A stretch of DNA of 18,578 nt from Candidatus Rifleibacteriota bacterium (GTDB taxonomy: Bacteria; Riflebacteria; Ozemobacteria; Ozemobacterales; Ozemobacteraceae): contig JAFXRA010000067.1 of the NCBI GenBank assembly GCA_017526725.1, positions 1-18,578 on the forward strand, written 5' to 3'. The notes beneath the pieces were generated by a model. It made no database searches. It was not told where the DNA came from and saw nothing but the letters and a program-made list of their open reading frames with translations. Within the stretch, counting starts at the first letter, position 1, and the number at the start of each line of letters is the position of its first letter. The position numbers and the translations under genes are program-made. Shown here one piece after another: positions 7,719 through 14,989 of the stretch.

Positions 7719-8578
7719 TTTACTGCCTCGTTGTAGCTAGGGTTTATTTCTATATTTTCAATGAGTCTGTTTCTTATTCTTTGTGGAAGCTCTGTTCCAA
7801 TTGTCAGGCGTTCGCTGGGGCAATCCTGACTAGCAACGGTAACGTGCATCGACTTGAAGTCTGTTCCGTCAAACTCTAGAAATGATTCTAAAGACTCTAA
7901 AGCTTTTTCTTTTGTGTTGGATTCTTGGCTTAGATGCATTAAAACAACGCTGTCAGGTACTTTATTCATCCTAGAAAGTATGCCTCTGACCCCTTCGTTG
8001 GGAAGATGGCCGCTGCTGCTTTTTATGCGCTGCTTAAGCCAACTTGGGTAAGAGCATGTTTTCAGCATCTCAAAATCATAGTTGCTTTCTATGCAAAGTA
8101 GGTCTGCATTTTGAGTATGTTTTATTACTTCTGGGGTTACACAGCCTAAGTCAGTTGCCATAACCATAGAATAATTGTCTTTTTCAATATGAAGTCCCAT
8201 AGGTTGAGCAGCATCATGAGGAACTTTAAATGCTGTGCATAGACAGTTGCTTATTTCGAATACTTTTTCGTAGCTCATAGAATAGTATTCTTCTATTGGA
8301 ATACCTCTTTCTACTATAGCTGAAGCGGTACCAGGCGTGCAGTAAATTTTTAAATGGGGTGCTTTTTTCAGCAAAACTTTAAGACCTTTTATGTGGTCTT
8401 CATGCTCATGGGTAATAAAAATCCCTTTTATTTCATCTAGAGCTATTTTTCTTTCAGATAAATAATCACAGATTCTCTTGCACGAAATTCCTGCGTCTAA
8501 AAGATAATATGAATAATCTAGTTCTAGTAAAGCAGAATTGCCCTTGCTTCCTGAACCGATAAAAGTAATGCCCAGCAC
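7715..8578 (-). CDS. MBL-fold metallo-hydrolase, WalJ/YycJ-like
   Basis: A 287-residue metallo-beta-lactamase-fold protein of the WalJ/YycJ group, cytosolic and without a signal peptide. It has the GSGSKGNSALLE opening, LLDAG near 27-31, the metal-binding HEHEDH at 57-62, the MATDLG strand with its Asp, and the HLS motif. The family is linked to DNA-related nuclease or exonuclease activity and, in Firmicutes, lies next to the WalRK genes; its exact substrate here is unknown. The start is GTG at 8578, supported by AAGGAAAAA 2 bases upstream. It is the first gene of the operon that continues into rlmH with a 4-bp overlap, behind the promoter at 8612-8640. The C-terminal 25-30 residues, rich in Arg and Asn, extend beyond the core fold. 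No WalR or WalK gene is in view. Confidence 0.9.
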   Translation of the reverse strand: MLGITFIGSGSKGNSALLELDYSYYLLDAGISCKRICDYLSERKIALDEIKGIFITHEHEDHIKGLKVLLKKAPHLKIYCTPGTASAIVERGIPIEEYYSMSYEKVFEISNCLCTAFKVPHDAAQPMGLHIEKDNYSMVMATDLGCVTPEVIKHTQNADLLCIESNYDFEMLKTCSYPSWLKQRIKSSSGHLPNEGVRGILSRMNKVPDSVVLMHLSQESNTKEKALESLESFLEFDGTDFKSMHVTVASQDCPSERLTIGTELPQRIRNRLIENIEINPSYNEAVK

Positions 8579-8611
8579 AATTTTTCCTTTAAATTATGGG
8601 AGTATGAAAGA

Positions 8612-8640
8612 ATTATGCTACTTTTGAATTAAAAAATCAA
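8612..8640 (-). promoter_or_regulatory. Sigma-70-type promoter for the metallo-hydrolase/rlmH/cheRB operon
   Basis: On the minus strand, TTGATT (8635-8640) and CATAAT (8612-8617) are separated by exactly 17 bases. That is 4 of 6 and 5 of 6 matches to the consensus hexamers. The predicted start near 8605 leaves a leader of about 27 bases to the GTG at 8578, with a purine-rich Shine-Dalgarno in between. It sits just after the barrel gene stop at 8651, where a new unit would be expected. Confidence 0.55.
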
Positions 8641-8650
8641 TACCCTAGCT

Positions 8651-9415
8651 TTAGAAATTAGCCCCAAAACCTATTGTTAATGGTTTGTAATCGTAAAAAT
8701 CTTCATAACTGGTCTTGGTAGAGCCAAGTACTTCAACAGAGAACCCTCTGTGAGAGTAATATCTCCAGCCCAAAGAAACGACATCACCGTTGTAGTCTAT
8801 TATATATTGGCTTTTATAGCCTCTTTCACTTGGTTTTCTGCCCGGAATTTCAGTTCCGAATAGTAAACAGAGGTTTTTAGGTTTCCTTTTGCCTTTATCG
8901 TATTTCCCGTAAGAAGCTGTTCCTATACCTTCATTTCCACCAAAATTCCAGCCTAATCCCAACCCGCCGAAGGTTAGATATAGAGTGTGGTAGTTATTGG
9001 GGTTTGTATCAAACACACCACCGAAAGCCATTTGAGAAAATTCGCCTTCTCCGAAAGAGGGCAATCTGACTTTAAAATTCAGCTTGGGGTCTGTTTCTAC
9101 ATTATTTCTATCTGTTTCAGAATCTAAATCAGCTTCAATGCCAAATTCAACGTCTTTTATCGGGGAAAAACCGAAAGCAAAAGAGGTCATATAACCATCT
9201 TTGGTTTTGTCTCCTCTATAACTGCCGTATTTTCTTGTCTTTACAGATAGTTCTATTTCTTTTTCTGGAATAGTTTTGTGTGAGGGAGTATTTATAAAGC
9301 CTGAAGGACCTTGGAAAGAAAGCCCGGCATTACAAGGATTTTCTAAAAGAATGAAGCATAATACAAACAATTGTAAAAATATTAGATTATATTTGTTGGT
9401 TGTTTTATTGAGCAT
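8651..9415 (-). CDS. Predicted outer-membrane beta-barrel protein (YjbH-like N-terminal motif)
   Basis: Not assigned to a named gene. From the ATG at 9415 it is 254 residues. A Sec signal follows a short basic n-region, with core LIFLQLFVLCFILL, and ends at NPCNA before Gly. The mature part opens with GPSGFINTPS followed by a Pro-Glu-Lys turn, which recalls the GxxGLxxTP opening of YjbH/YbjH-type and similar barrels. Alternating hydrophobic and polar strands follow, and the protein ends in GFGANF with a terminal Phe, the usual BAM recognition ending. No lipobox fits, because the Cys is two residues before the likely cleavage site. An in-frame ATG at 9448 is also possible, but it would overlap the previous gene by 44 bp; the 9415 ATG overlaps its stop by only 11 bp, as coupled genes often do. 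Neither has a clear Shine-Dalgarno. Confidence 0.75.
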   Translation of the reverse strand: MLNKTTNKYNLIFLQLFVLCFILLENPCNAGLSFQGPSGFINTPSHKTIPEKEIELSVKTRKYGSYRGDKTKDGYMTSFAFGFSPIKDVEFGIEADLDSETDRNNVETDPKLNFKVRLPSFGEGEFSQMAFGGVFDTNPNNYHTLYLTFGGLGLGWNFGGNEGIGTASYGKYDKGKRKPKNLCLLFGTEIPGRKPSERGYKSQYIIDYNGDVVSLGWRYYSHRGFSVEVLGSTKTSYEDFYDYKPLTIGFGANF

Positions 9416-9776
9416 GTTTTTGTTTGCATATTTCAGCAGTTTTTTCATTCAAGTTGTTTTCTTTGCAGAATTTGCTGTGACAATCCCAGAAATTTTGGCA
9501 ATAGGTGCAGCAATGCCTGTTGTTCATGTGGCGTTCGCCTCTATACCAATTGATTTTGCAATTAGCATAGTATCTGCATCTGGAACAGCACTGCCAATCT
9601 ATTTTCAGAAAATTTCTGCGCTTGATTTCTTCAATGATCAGAGTCATAGACATCAGATTTTTTTCAACCTGAGTCTCTTTCATCAATTCATTGAATTCAT
9701 AAATTTCCTCGTCGGTTCCATAAAGGTTGACGATGAAAATTTCTTCTGCAAATACTGGTAGATATTCTTTAGCCAT
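9405..9776 (-). CDS. Small Cys-rich protein with a duplicated CC-x2-C-x5-C motif
   Basis: I do not recognise this 123-residue protein. The first 60 residues look like a mixed alpha/beta stretch with Glu-rich helices and no signal peptide, so it is probably cytosolic. The C-terminal half carries ten cysteines. Two copies of the exact pattern CC-x2-C-x5-C sit at 63-73 and 89-99, with 26 residues between equivalent positions, followed by Cys104 and Cys117. Between them is a basic segment with His84 and His88. Such repeated quartets suggest binding of two zinc ions or iron-sulfur clusters, but that is inference. The stop overlaps the start region of the barrel gene downstream, so the two are likely coupled. 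It follows the propeller gene after 65 bp. A plus-strand open frame of 161 codons overlaps it and looks like a shadow. Confidence 0.7.
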   Translation of the reverse strand: MAKEYLPVFAEEIFIVNLYGTDEEIYEFNELMKETQVEKNLMSMTLIIEEIKRRNFLKIDWQCCSRCRYYANCKINWYRGERHMNNRHCCTYCQNFWDCHSKFCKENNLNEKTAEICKQKHAQ

Positions 9777-9841
9777 AGTTATGCTTTAATTAAGGATATA
9801 TTTAATTTATCGGTAATTTGTTGAGAGTATCTTAAGAAAAT

Positions 9842-12106
9842 TTATTTCTGTTTATTAATTATGCGAAGACCAGAAGCTGTGAATACATATATGTTTTTGT
9901 TTTCTTTGTCTGGAAAAGCACCTAGTATTTTATCTCTGCTTTTAAAAGGTATTGCAGTAAAGCTGTTTTTATCTTTAAAGTAAAGAGAATCCATACTTGA
10001 TACCCATAAATCGCCTGAATAATTAATCGAATTGGGGTGGTCAGAAATTATTCCTGTTAACGGAAGTTTGTTGTCTGAATATCTGAATATTCTGCCGTCA
10101 TTTAAGGCTATATATAGCTCTTGATTGTTGATGCTGACTACATCAGCTATTCTAGCTGAATCTATATTTCCCTGGAAAAACATCAGATTCCATTTCCCAT
10201 TGGATTCATGTGTCATAATGCCTTGATTAAGAACAGCAACATATTGTTCTTTTATTTTCCAAATAGAGTGGCAAGTTTCAGTAAATTCATTCGGGATATT
10301 GAAGAACAATTCTAATTCGCCTTTATTGAACTTTTTAACTTTACCGTCATTATACAAAAGAAGCAGGGTATCTTCATCGCAAATACTAAGATATTTCAGA
10401 CCCAATGTTTCTTGTGAATCAATTATAAGATTAGCAATGTTGTCTAGAATTTCATAAATTCCAGATTGGCTGCTGTATGCATAACAGTGTTTGCTGTTGC
10501 AGCAGAGTTTGTTTGCATTACCTTTGCCATTATGATTTATCTGATTCCAGGTTTTTCCGTCAAATGACCAGATGCCTCTGTTGGTAGTTGCCAGCAGATA
10601 CTTGTCTTTAAATTGTGTAATATCAGAGAAAACAGGTCTTTGAAGTTCTATTGGAAGTTCTACCATTGGTTTTTGGTCAGGAGGATAGTTTACTGCCGAC
10701 AAAGAACTTTCGGTTAATGCTTCTTTTCCGTCTGTTTCCAACAGACCGTAATCTGGCATTCTGCTGTAGCTTGGGCGCGATTCCATCGGCAGAGTTGTGA
10801 TTGGAAGAGTAGGGGTATAGGTTCCCAACTCTGGAATAACACCAAAAATAGAGTTATTGCCGATGCTTCCTGAGAAATTAAAGTAATACAAGAGCACAGA
10901 AGACTTGTTTATTGCTGCTAAGAAAGTATCGCATAAACAGAGAGAGTAGGTTGGTATACCGGATAATCGGTCCATTTTTCCTTTGTAATATCTGAAAACG
11001 CCTTCGTCAGATGCAATAAAAAGAACTTCGCCGGCGTTTACAATGTCGTTTATGAATCCTGGTTTGGTTGAAGAAAGCATTGTCCAAACCCAGTTTTTGG
11101 AGCTTCTATAACCAGCAACTATGCCTTGGTCTGTACCTATAAAAACATTTTTGTCGGTTGTAACCATACATCTTGGCTTTTTCCCGGCTAATACCTGCAA
11201 ATCAAGATTTGTAAGCTTATCTGAATTACCTGTTAAAATACCTTCTTCGTGCAGAATCCATAGCTCTTTTTTCTGATGTCCAAAACCTCTTGCTACGTAA
11301 TCGCTTGTTTGAGGCAGTTCAGATATATAGTCTCCGTTGCTTCTGAAAATACCTTTCCCTAAAGTTCCTATTAAAAACTGGTTCTTCTTTTCATTAACAA
11401 CGGCAAATGAGTTTATTAATCTGTTCGGAAGTTTATCTTCGAAAAGTGCTTTAACGCTGTCTTTTTCCTGGTCGTATTCAAATATGCCAGGATAACCTGC
11501 AATTAACAATTTGTTGTTGCTTGTAAGCAAATCTTTGGCGTAAAAATTCGAAGGTAAATTTTTTATGTTTTGAGTTTGTCCTGTAACTGTATTGATTATG
11601 CTTACCCCATTGTTTCCGGCTATAAAAAGTCGGTTGTTGAACCAGATTGAATCAGAAATAATACTGTGGCTTTGAATGGGAAGTTCTCTTACACGGCTTA
11701 TCTGACCGCCGAATACACCTATACTTGTTCTCTGTCTGTCTACAATCTGCTGAATAGGATTAACTGATACGGCACCATAGAGAAACAGCAGTAGAATCAG
11801 GGAAAAGTATATTGAAGGCGTCCAGTTCCAGCATTTGCTTCTTAATAAATCTTCTTTAGCGGCCAACTTTGAGATGCTTTCGTTTAATGAAGTGAGCTGT
11901 GCCGTCTGATTAACGCTTATGCTTATTGCGTTTTGTTCATTTTCTTTTATTAATTTATTTAACGCTGCTTTCTGGCGTCTGAATGTTTTTATCTGAATTG
12001 TTATTTTGCTGATTTCCCACCATCGTGCGGTTTCGTCAGCAACCCAGAACATACCATCAATAAGGTTGTATACGAATTTCCCTAGTTTTGTTGTTTCTTC
12101 TTCCAT
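9842..12106 (-). CDS. Single-pass membrane protein with two predicted periplasmic beta-propellers
   Basis: No specific family recognised. The protein has 754 residues. A cytosolic N-terminal part of about 95 residues has basic helices and a Lys/Glu/Leu-rich coiled-coil-like stretch at about 42-90. One membrane helix follows at about 98-115. Because the cytosolic side is basic, the rest should be periplasmic. That part is built from repeats of about 40 residues with recurring signatures such as LFIAGNNGVSI, VFIGTDQGIV, VLFIASDEGVFRY, LLATTNRGIWSF and LYIALNDGRIFRY. They resemble the propeller repeats of hybrid two-component sensors. About six repeats lie at 148-410 and about seven at 495-750, joined by a Pro/Ser/Thr-rich linker at 420-490. 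There is no kinase or other catalytic domain. It starts 15 bp after the murI stop, so co-expression with murI is likely. A scaffold or sensor in the envelope is a reasonable guess. Confidence 0.82.
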   Translation of the reverse strand: MEEETTKLGKFVYNLIDGMFWVADETARWWEISKITIQIKTFRRQKAALNKLIKENEQNAISISVNQTAQLTSLNESISKLAAKEDLLRSKCWNWTPSIYFSLILLLFLYGAVSVNPIQQIVDRQRTSIGVFGGQISRVRELPIQSHSIISDSIWFNNRLFIAGNNGVSIINTVTGQTQNIKNLPSNFYAKDLLTSNNKLLIAGYPGIFEYDQEKDSVKALFEDKLPNRLINSFAVVNEKKNQFLIGTLGKGIFRSNGDYISELPQTSDYVARGFGHQKKELWILHEEGILTGNSDKLTNLDLQVLAGKKPRCMVTTDKNVFIGTDQGIVAGYRSSKNWVWTMLSSTKPGFINDIVNAGEVLFIASDEGVFRYYKGKMDRLSGIPTYSLCLCDTFLAAINKSSVLLYYFNFSGSIGNNSIFGVIPELGTYTPTLPITTLPMESRPSYSRMPDYGLLETDGKEALTESSLSAVNYPPDQKPMVELPIELQRPVFSDITQFKDKYLLATTNRGIWSFDGKTWNQINHNGKGNANKLCCNSKHCYAYSSQSGIYEILDNIANLIIDSQETLGLKYLSICDEDTLLLLYNDGKVKKFNKGELELFFNIPNEFTETCHSIWKIKEQYVAVLNQGIMTHESNGKWNLMFFQGNIDSARIADVVSINNQELYIALNDGRIFRYSDNKLPLTGIISDHPNSINYSGDLWVSSMDSLYFKDKNSFTAIPFKSRDKILGAFPDKENKNIYVFTASGLRIINKQK

Positions 12107-12121
12107 TATTTTACCGCTAAA

Positions 12122-12931
12122 TCAGATTTCTGCCCAAGGATGAAAGACACATTTGCCGTCTATTGGTCTATTTAAGAAATTGGCAGCAATGTTAGAGAAA
12201 GTTTCGGGACTGTCTGAAACAAAGAAGCTTTCTTTGCCTGGTGTTTCCTGTTCTGTAGACATTCTACGCGCTTCAAGTGTTTCTTTTACTTCTTTCGCCG
12301 TTTCGTATGCAGAATCAACAAGGTTGATATTGTTGCCAAAGAAACTGCTTAATTGATTTTTTAATAATGGATAATGTGTGCAGGCTAAAATTAGAGATTT
12401 AATATCTGTCTTTTTCAAATCTGAAAGATACATTTCCATAGCATCAGTTGCAATCTTGGTATTCATTAGATTTTCTTCAACTATAGGAACAAAAAGCGGA
12501 CAAGGAACAGCTATTACATTTATAGAACTGCGCAGTCTTTTTATTCTGTTTTGATAGGCTCCGGAGCTTATTGTAGCCTTTGTGCCAATTACTGCTATGC
12601 TGTTGTTGTGAGCCGATTTTATTGCAGCTCTTACGCCTGGTTCTATAACTCCGATTACAGGAATTCTGACTTCGTTTCTAAGTGTGGTTAAAGCCAATGC
12701 CGAGGCTGTATTGCAGGCTATTATAATCATTTTAACGTTTTGCATTTCCAGAAATTTAGCTATTTCTAGAGAATACTTCTGAACGGCAATAGCTGACTTG
12801 CTGCCGTAAGGAACTCTGGCTGTATCGCCAAAATATACTAAGTTTTCATTGGGCAGCAGTTGGCGTATTTCTTTAAATACAGTTAAACCACCGACCCCTG
12901 AGTCGAATATTCCAATAGGTCGATTATCCAT
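12122..12931 (-). CDS. murI: Glutamate racemase
   Basis: MurI interconverts L- and D-glutamate without a cofactor, supplying D-glutamate for the peptidoglycan stem peptide added by MurD in the cytosol. The length of 269 residues is typical. The key motifs are all there: IGIFDSGVGGLTV with Asp10-Ser11, YFGDTARVPYG at 33-43, ACNTASALA with catalytic Cys73, GVIEPG at 94-99, and ACTHYPLL with the second catalytic Cys184 and His186. The ATG at 12931 is the natural start and gives the expected N-terminus. The Shine-Dalgarno is weak. A good promoter lies 36-65 bp upstream. It leads a unit in which a membrane propeller gene follows after 15 bp. Confidence 0.96.
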   Translation of the reverse strand: MDNRPIGIFDSGVGGLTVFKEIRQLLPNENLVYFGDTARVPYGSKSAIAVQKYSLEIAKFLEMQNVKMIIIACNTASALALTTLRNEVRIPVIGVIEPGVRAAIKSAHNNSIAVIGTKATISSGAYQNRIKRLRSSINVIAVPCPLFVPIVEENLMNTKIATDAMEMYLSDLKKTDIKSLILACTHYPLLKNQLSSFFGNNINLVDSAYETAKEVKETLEARRMSTEQETPGKESFFVSDSPETFSNIAANFLNRPIDGKCVFHPWAEI

Positions 12932-12966
12932 GTTTTTATTGCTCTAATTTTGGTATCTGACTAAAT

Positions 12967-12996
12967 TTTATAAGCTATTTTAGTTGTCTTGGTCAA
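12967..12996 (-). promoter_or_regulatory. Sigma-70-type promoter for murI
   Basis: Minus strand: TTGACC at 12991-12996 and TATAAA at 12967-12972, with 18 bases between them. Each hexamer matches the consensus at 5 of 6 positions, the best promoter match in the window. The predicted transcription start near 12960 leaves a leader of about 29 bases before the murI ATG. Confidence 0.65.
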
Positions 12997-13121
12997 TAAT
13001 ATTTTTTTGTTCTTTGTTAACTGGTAACAGATTGAGGCAGCAATCGTCTCACAGAGGCTTTTAGTCTCGTCTCACTTTTAGCCCCTTTTTCCTACACCCT
13101 ATGCCTAAAAATTTTGTTTGT

Positions 13122-13200
13122 AGTCTACCCATTGTCATAAACGTATAGCTTTCAGGGCTAAAGCCCATACGCTATCCTTTTTATGACAAATGTGTAGACT
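13122..13200. repeat. Long imperfect inverted repeat with a nested hairpin
   Basis: The outer arms are AGTCTACCCATTGTCATAA (13122-13140) and TTATGACAAATGTGTAGACT (13181-13200), complementary apart from one mismatch and one extra base. Inside, CGTAT (13142-13146) pairs with ATACG (13167-13171), and GGGCT/AGCCC form a central hairpin with an AA loop (13155-13166). On the minus strand the tip reads GGGCTTTAGCCC, similar to REP-type palindromes. It could be a REP/BIME-like element, a small MITE remnant or a structured RNA; the sequence alone does not decide. Confidence 0.7.
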
Positions 13201-13224
13201 CTCTTATCTCTCCTCTCTAAAAGA

Positions 13225-13260
13225 CCCCCTTTAACAAAGGGGGATGTCTACGAAGTAGAC
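13225..13260. repeat. Two adjacent perfect hairpins; the first is terminator-like on the minus strand
   Basis: Hairpin one pairs CCCCCTTT (13225-13232) with AAAGGGGG (13236-13243), an 8-bp perfect stem with a 3-base loop. Hairpin two pairs GTCTAC (13246-13251) with GTAGAC (13255-13260) around a GAA loop. Read on the minus strand, the G-rich arm of hairpin one is followed by TCTTTTAG, so it could end transcription from the radical SAM gene, but the T-run is short. GGGGAT (13263-13268) can also pair with ATCCCC at 13321-13326. The paired-hairpin form looks like a dispersed repeat unit. Confidence 0.6.
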
Positions 13261-13427
13261 TGGGGGATTTTCGAGAATTTTGCAAAGCAGTACAAAAGTT
13301 TAGTCCGAAGACCTAAAACAATCCCCTAAACTCTATGCTCTAAGCTCTTATCTCTAATTTGAGGTCTCGCGTCTACTGTCCGCAACTTATACAATTGTTA
13401 TATTTGGTCGTAATATTTGTTTATAAA

Positions 13428-14903
13428 TTAATAGTCTATATTTGTAAATTGGCCTTTTTTGAAAAGTCTGTTTGCACGTTCTTCCTTTGCCAGTCTGTCG
13501 TATTCTTCTCCAAGTTCCGGGCCTGCTTTTGCAAGATAAGCCTGTCTTAAAACATCCTGGGGGCTTTCAAAATTAGCTTTGAAATTACCTAGTCTGCTTA
13601 AACCTTCTTTAAGATACTTTGTTCTTTTTTTTATAGTATATTGTTCTGGTGCAGGCTCATTTTGCCAAGGGGTATGGTTTTTGGGAACAAATACAGAAAA
13701 AGTGGCAGAGAGAGAAGAAATAGACGGAGCTATTTTTATAACTCTATTTATAAAATCAATTGTAGCGTCAGAATCTTCGTCTTCTTCTCCGGGTAGACAG
13801 CTTACAAAATACATTTTTATGTGCTCAAAACCATGTTCGAATAAAGATTTTATTCTTTCAAGGAATAAATCTTCGCTCATAGGCTTTCTCATGGCTTTTC
13901 TCAACCGTTCGCTGCCGGTCTCAGGTGCAACAGTTAAACCTTTTATTCCAGATTTTTGCAGTGCACTGATTATGTTAGCCGATAGTTTTTCCCATTTAAC
14001 AGATGAATTTCTTACTTTTATGTTTCTTTCCTGAAGCATCTTGAAAATTTGTTCAACTTCTGGGTGGTCAAATAGGGAAGGGGCTACTAAGCCCAAGTCT
14101 TTACAATCTTGGTGTTCGTTGAGCCAGTTTTCTATTATAGAAGCTTTTACTGGTCTAGGCGGTGCATAAATACATCTGGCAAGACAGAACGAGCAGACTC
14201 TGGGACAGCCTCTCATGACTTCTATCATATGAGCCCCGCCAAAGGAATTATATGGTGAAACTATATGGGAATATGCCGGTTGCTGGTTTACGTCGTGCAG
14301 TCCGTATAACTCTGGGGGTTGCTCTATTACAGAGGGCACCCATACTCCTTTTATTGATGAAACTTTATCTTTGTCGAAACCATCTTTGTGAAGGGTTTCA
14401 ACAAGAGGAACTATTGTGGTTTCAGCTTCTCCAGGTATAATTATGTCAAAAATAAGCGAAAGAGCTTTGGGGTTTGATGCTATTGCTGCACCCCCGGCAA
14501 CTAAAAGCGGGTGATGTTTGTTGCGTTCTTTGGCTAATACAGGAAGACCTAGTGAAGCAAAAATACCGGGTATTTTATCGAAGTCTCCTTCAAAACTGAA
14601 AGAAAACATCAATATATTAAAATCGCCTAAGGGTCTGCCTGTTTCAAAGGAATAATATGGGGATTCTAAAGGGGTTTCCTGTTCTAATGCTGGAAAGAAT
14701 CGTTCAACACCAGTATTGGGTATAGAGCTGACTAGACGGTGCACGGTCAGATAACCAAGATTGCTCATACCCAAAGAATAAAGATTGGGATAAACCAAGG
14801 CTATACTGATGCTTCCAGCGTATTTGCTCTCCAAATAATGGTGCTCTGTCTTTTTCAGCTGGCTGGCGACTGATTCGTAATTAAATCTATGCTTTAAACC
14901 CAA
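13428..14903 (-). CDS. Radical SAM protein with N-terminal B12-binding-like region, function unknown
   Basis: The 491-residue protein resembles the uncharacterised TIGR03960-type radical SAM family. The N-terminal 200 residues have the family openings YPNLYSLGMSNLGY and SFETGRPLGDFNILMFSFSFE, then AGGAAIASNPKAL and IPGEAE, a cobalamin-binding-like Rossmann region lacking the classic DxHxxG. The 4Fe-4S site is C233-x3-C237-x2-C240 in MRGCPRVCSFCLARC. The AdoMet-domain features APETGSERLRK and MYFVSCLPGE follow. In many bacteria this family is fused to or followed by a DUF2344 protein; here the protein ends without it and no DUF2344 gene is adjacent. The start is TTG at 14903, with GAG about 8 bases upstream; no ATG or GTG gives the conserved N-terminus. 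It lies only about 20 bp beyond the ftsZ terminator. The reaction is unknown. Confidence 0.88.
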   Translation of the reverse strand: MGLKHRFNYESVASQLKKTEHHYLESKYAGSISIALVYPNLYSLGMSNLGYLTVHRLVSSIPNTGVERFFPALEQETPLESPYYSFETGRPLGDFNILMFSFSFEGDFDKIPGIFASLGLPVLAKERNKHHPLLVAGGAAIASNPKALSLIFDIIIPGEAETTIVPLVETLHKDGFDKDKVSSIKGVWVPSVIEQPPELYGLHDVNQQPAYSHIVSPYNSFGGAHMIEVMRGCPRVCSFCLARCIYAPPRPVKASIIENWLNEHQDCKDLGLVAPSLFDHPEVEQIFKMLQERNIKVRNSSVKWEKLSANIISALQKSGIKGLTVAPETGSERLRKAMRKPMSEDLFLERIKSLFEHGFEHIKMYFVSCLPGEEDEDSDATIDFINRVIKIAPSISSLSATFSVFVPKNHTPWQNEPAPEQYTIKKRTKYLKEGLSRLGNFKANFESPQDVLRQAYLAKAGPELGEEYDRLAKEERANRLFKKGQFTNIDY

Positions 14904-14926
14904 TTTTTACTCTTTTCTGAATTTAA

Positions 14927-14960
14927 AAAACAGGGGAGATTGTTATTTCTCCCCTGTTTT
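14927..14960 (-). terminator. Intrinsic terminator after ftsZ
   Basis: CAGGGGAGA (14931-14939) pairs perfectly with TCTCCCCTG (14948-14956) around an 8-base loop, extended by AAAA/TTTT to a 13-bp stem. On the minus strand the GC-rich stem is followed by TTTTTTAAA, a proper U-run, 30-60 bp after the ftsZ stop at 14990. The plus-strand side also has a T-rich tail, so it could act both ways. Confidence 0.85.
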
Positions 14961-14989
14961 ATTTTTCAATTATTTGAAAAGTTTATGAA

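Larger units (their letters stand above)
12932..13427. other. Repeat-rich intergenic region between the radical SAM gene and murI
   Basis: No credible gene was found on either strand. The minus-strand murI promoter occupies the low-coordinate end. The rest is a patchwork. A 9-bp direct repeat TCGTCTCAC occurs at 13044-13052 and 13067-13075. A large inverted repeat lies at 13122-13200 and two short perfect hairpins at 13225-13260. A CT-rich tract of CTCTATGCTCTAAGCTC style spans 13329-13366. The hexamer GTCTAC or its complement occurs five times (13123, 13194, 13246, 13255, 13371), mostly as arms of hairpins. The composition differs from the surrounding coding DNA and suggests dispersed non-coding elements. 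Confidence 0.7.

Noticed and set aside
9276..9761. Plus-strand open frame of 161 codons over the barrel and Cys-rich genes
   Set aside because: It is antisense to two frames with better features (signal peptide and barrel ending; regular Cys pattern). It has hydrophobic runs that mirror Lys/Glu-rich helices on the other strand and no family resemblance.
13122..13200. Possible insertion sequence ends
   Set aside because: There is no transposase frame between the arms, only 40 bp of interior, and no target duplication that I could see. I kept it as a repeat only.
13579..14034. Plus-strand open frame of 151 codons inside the radical SAM gene
   Set aside because: The opposite strand encodes conserved radical SAM motifs through this stretch; the plus frame has no recognisable domain.
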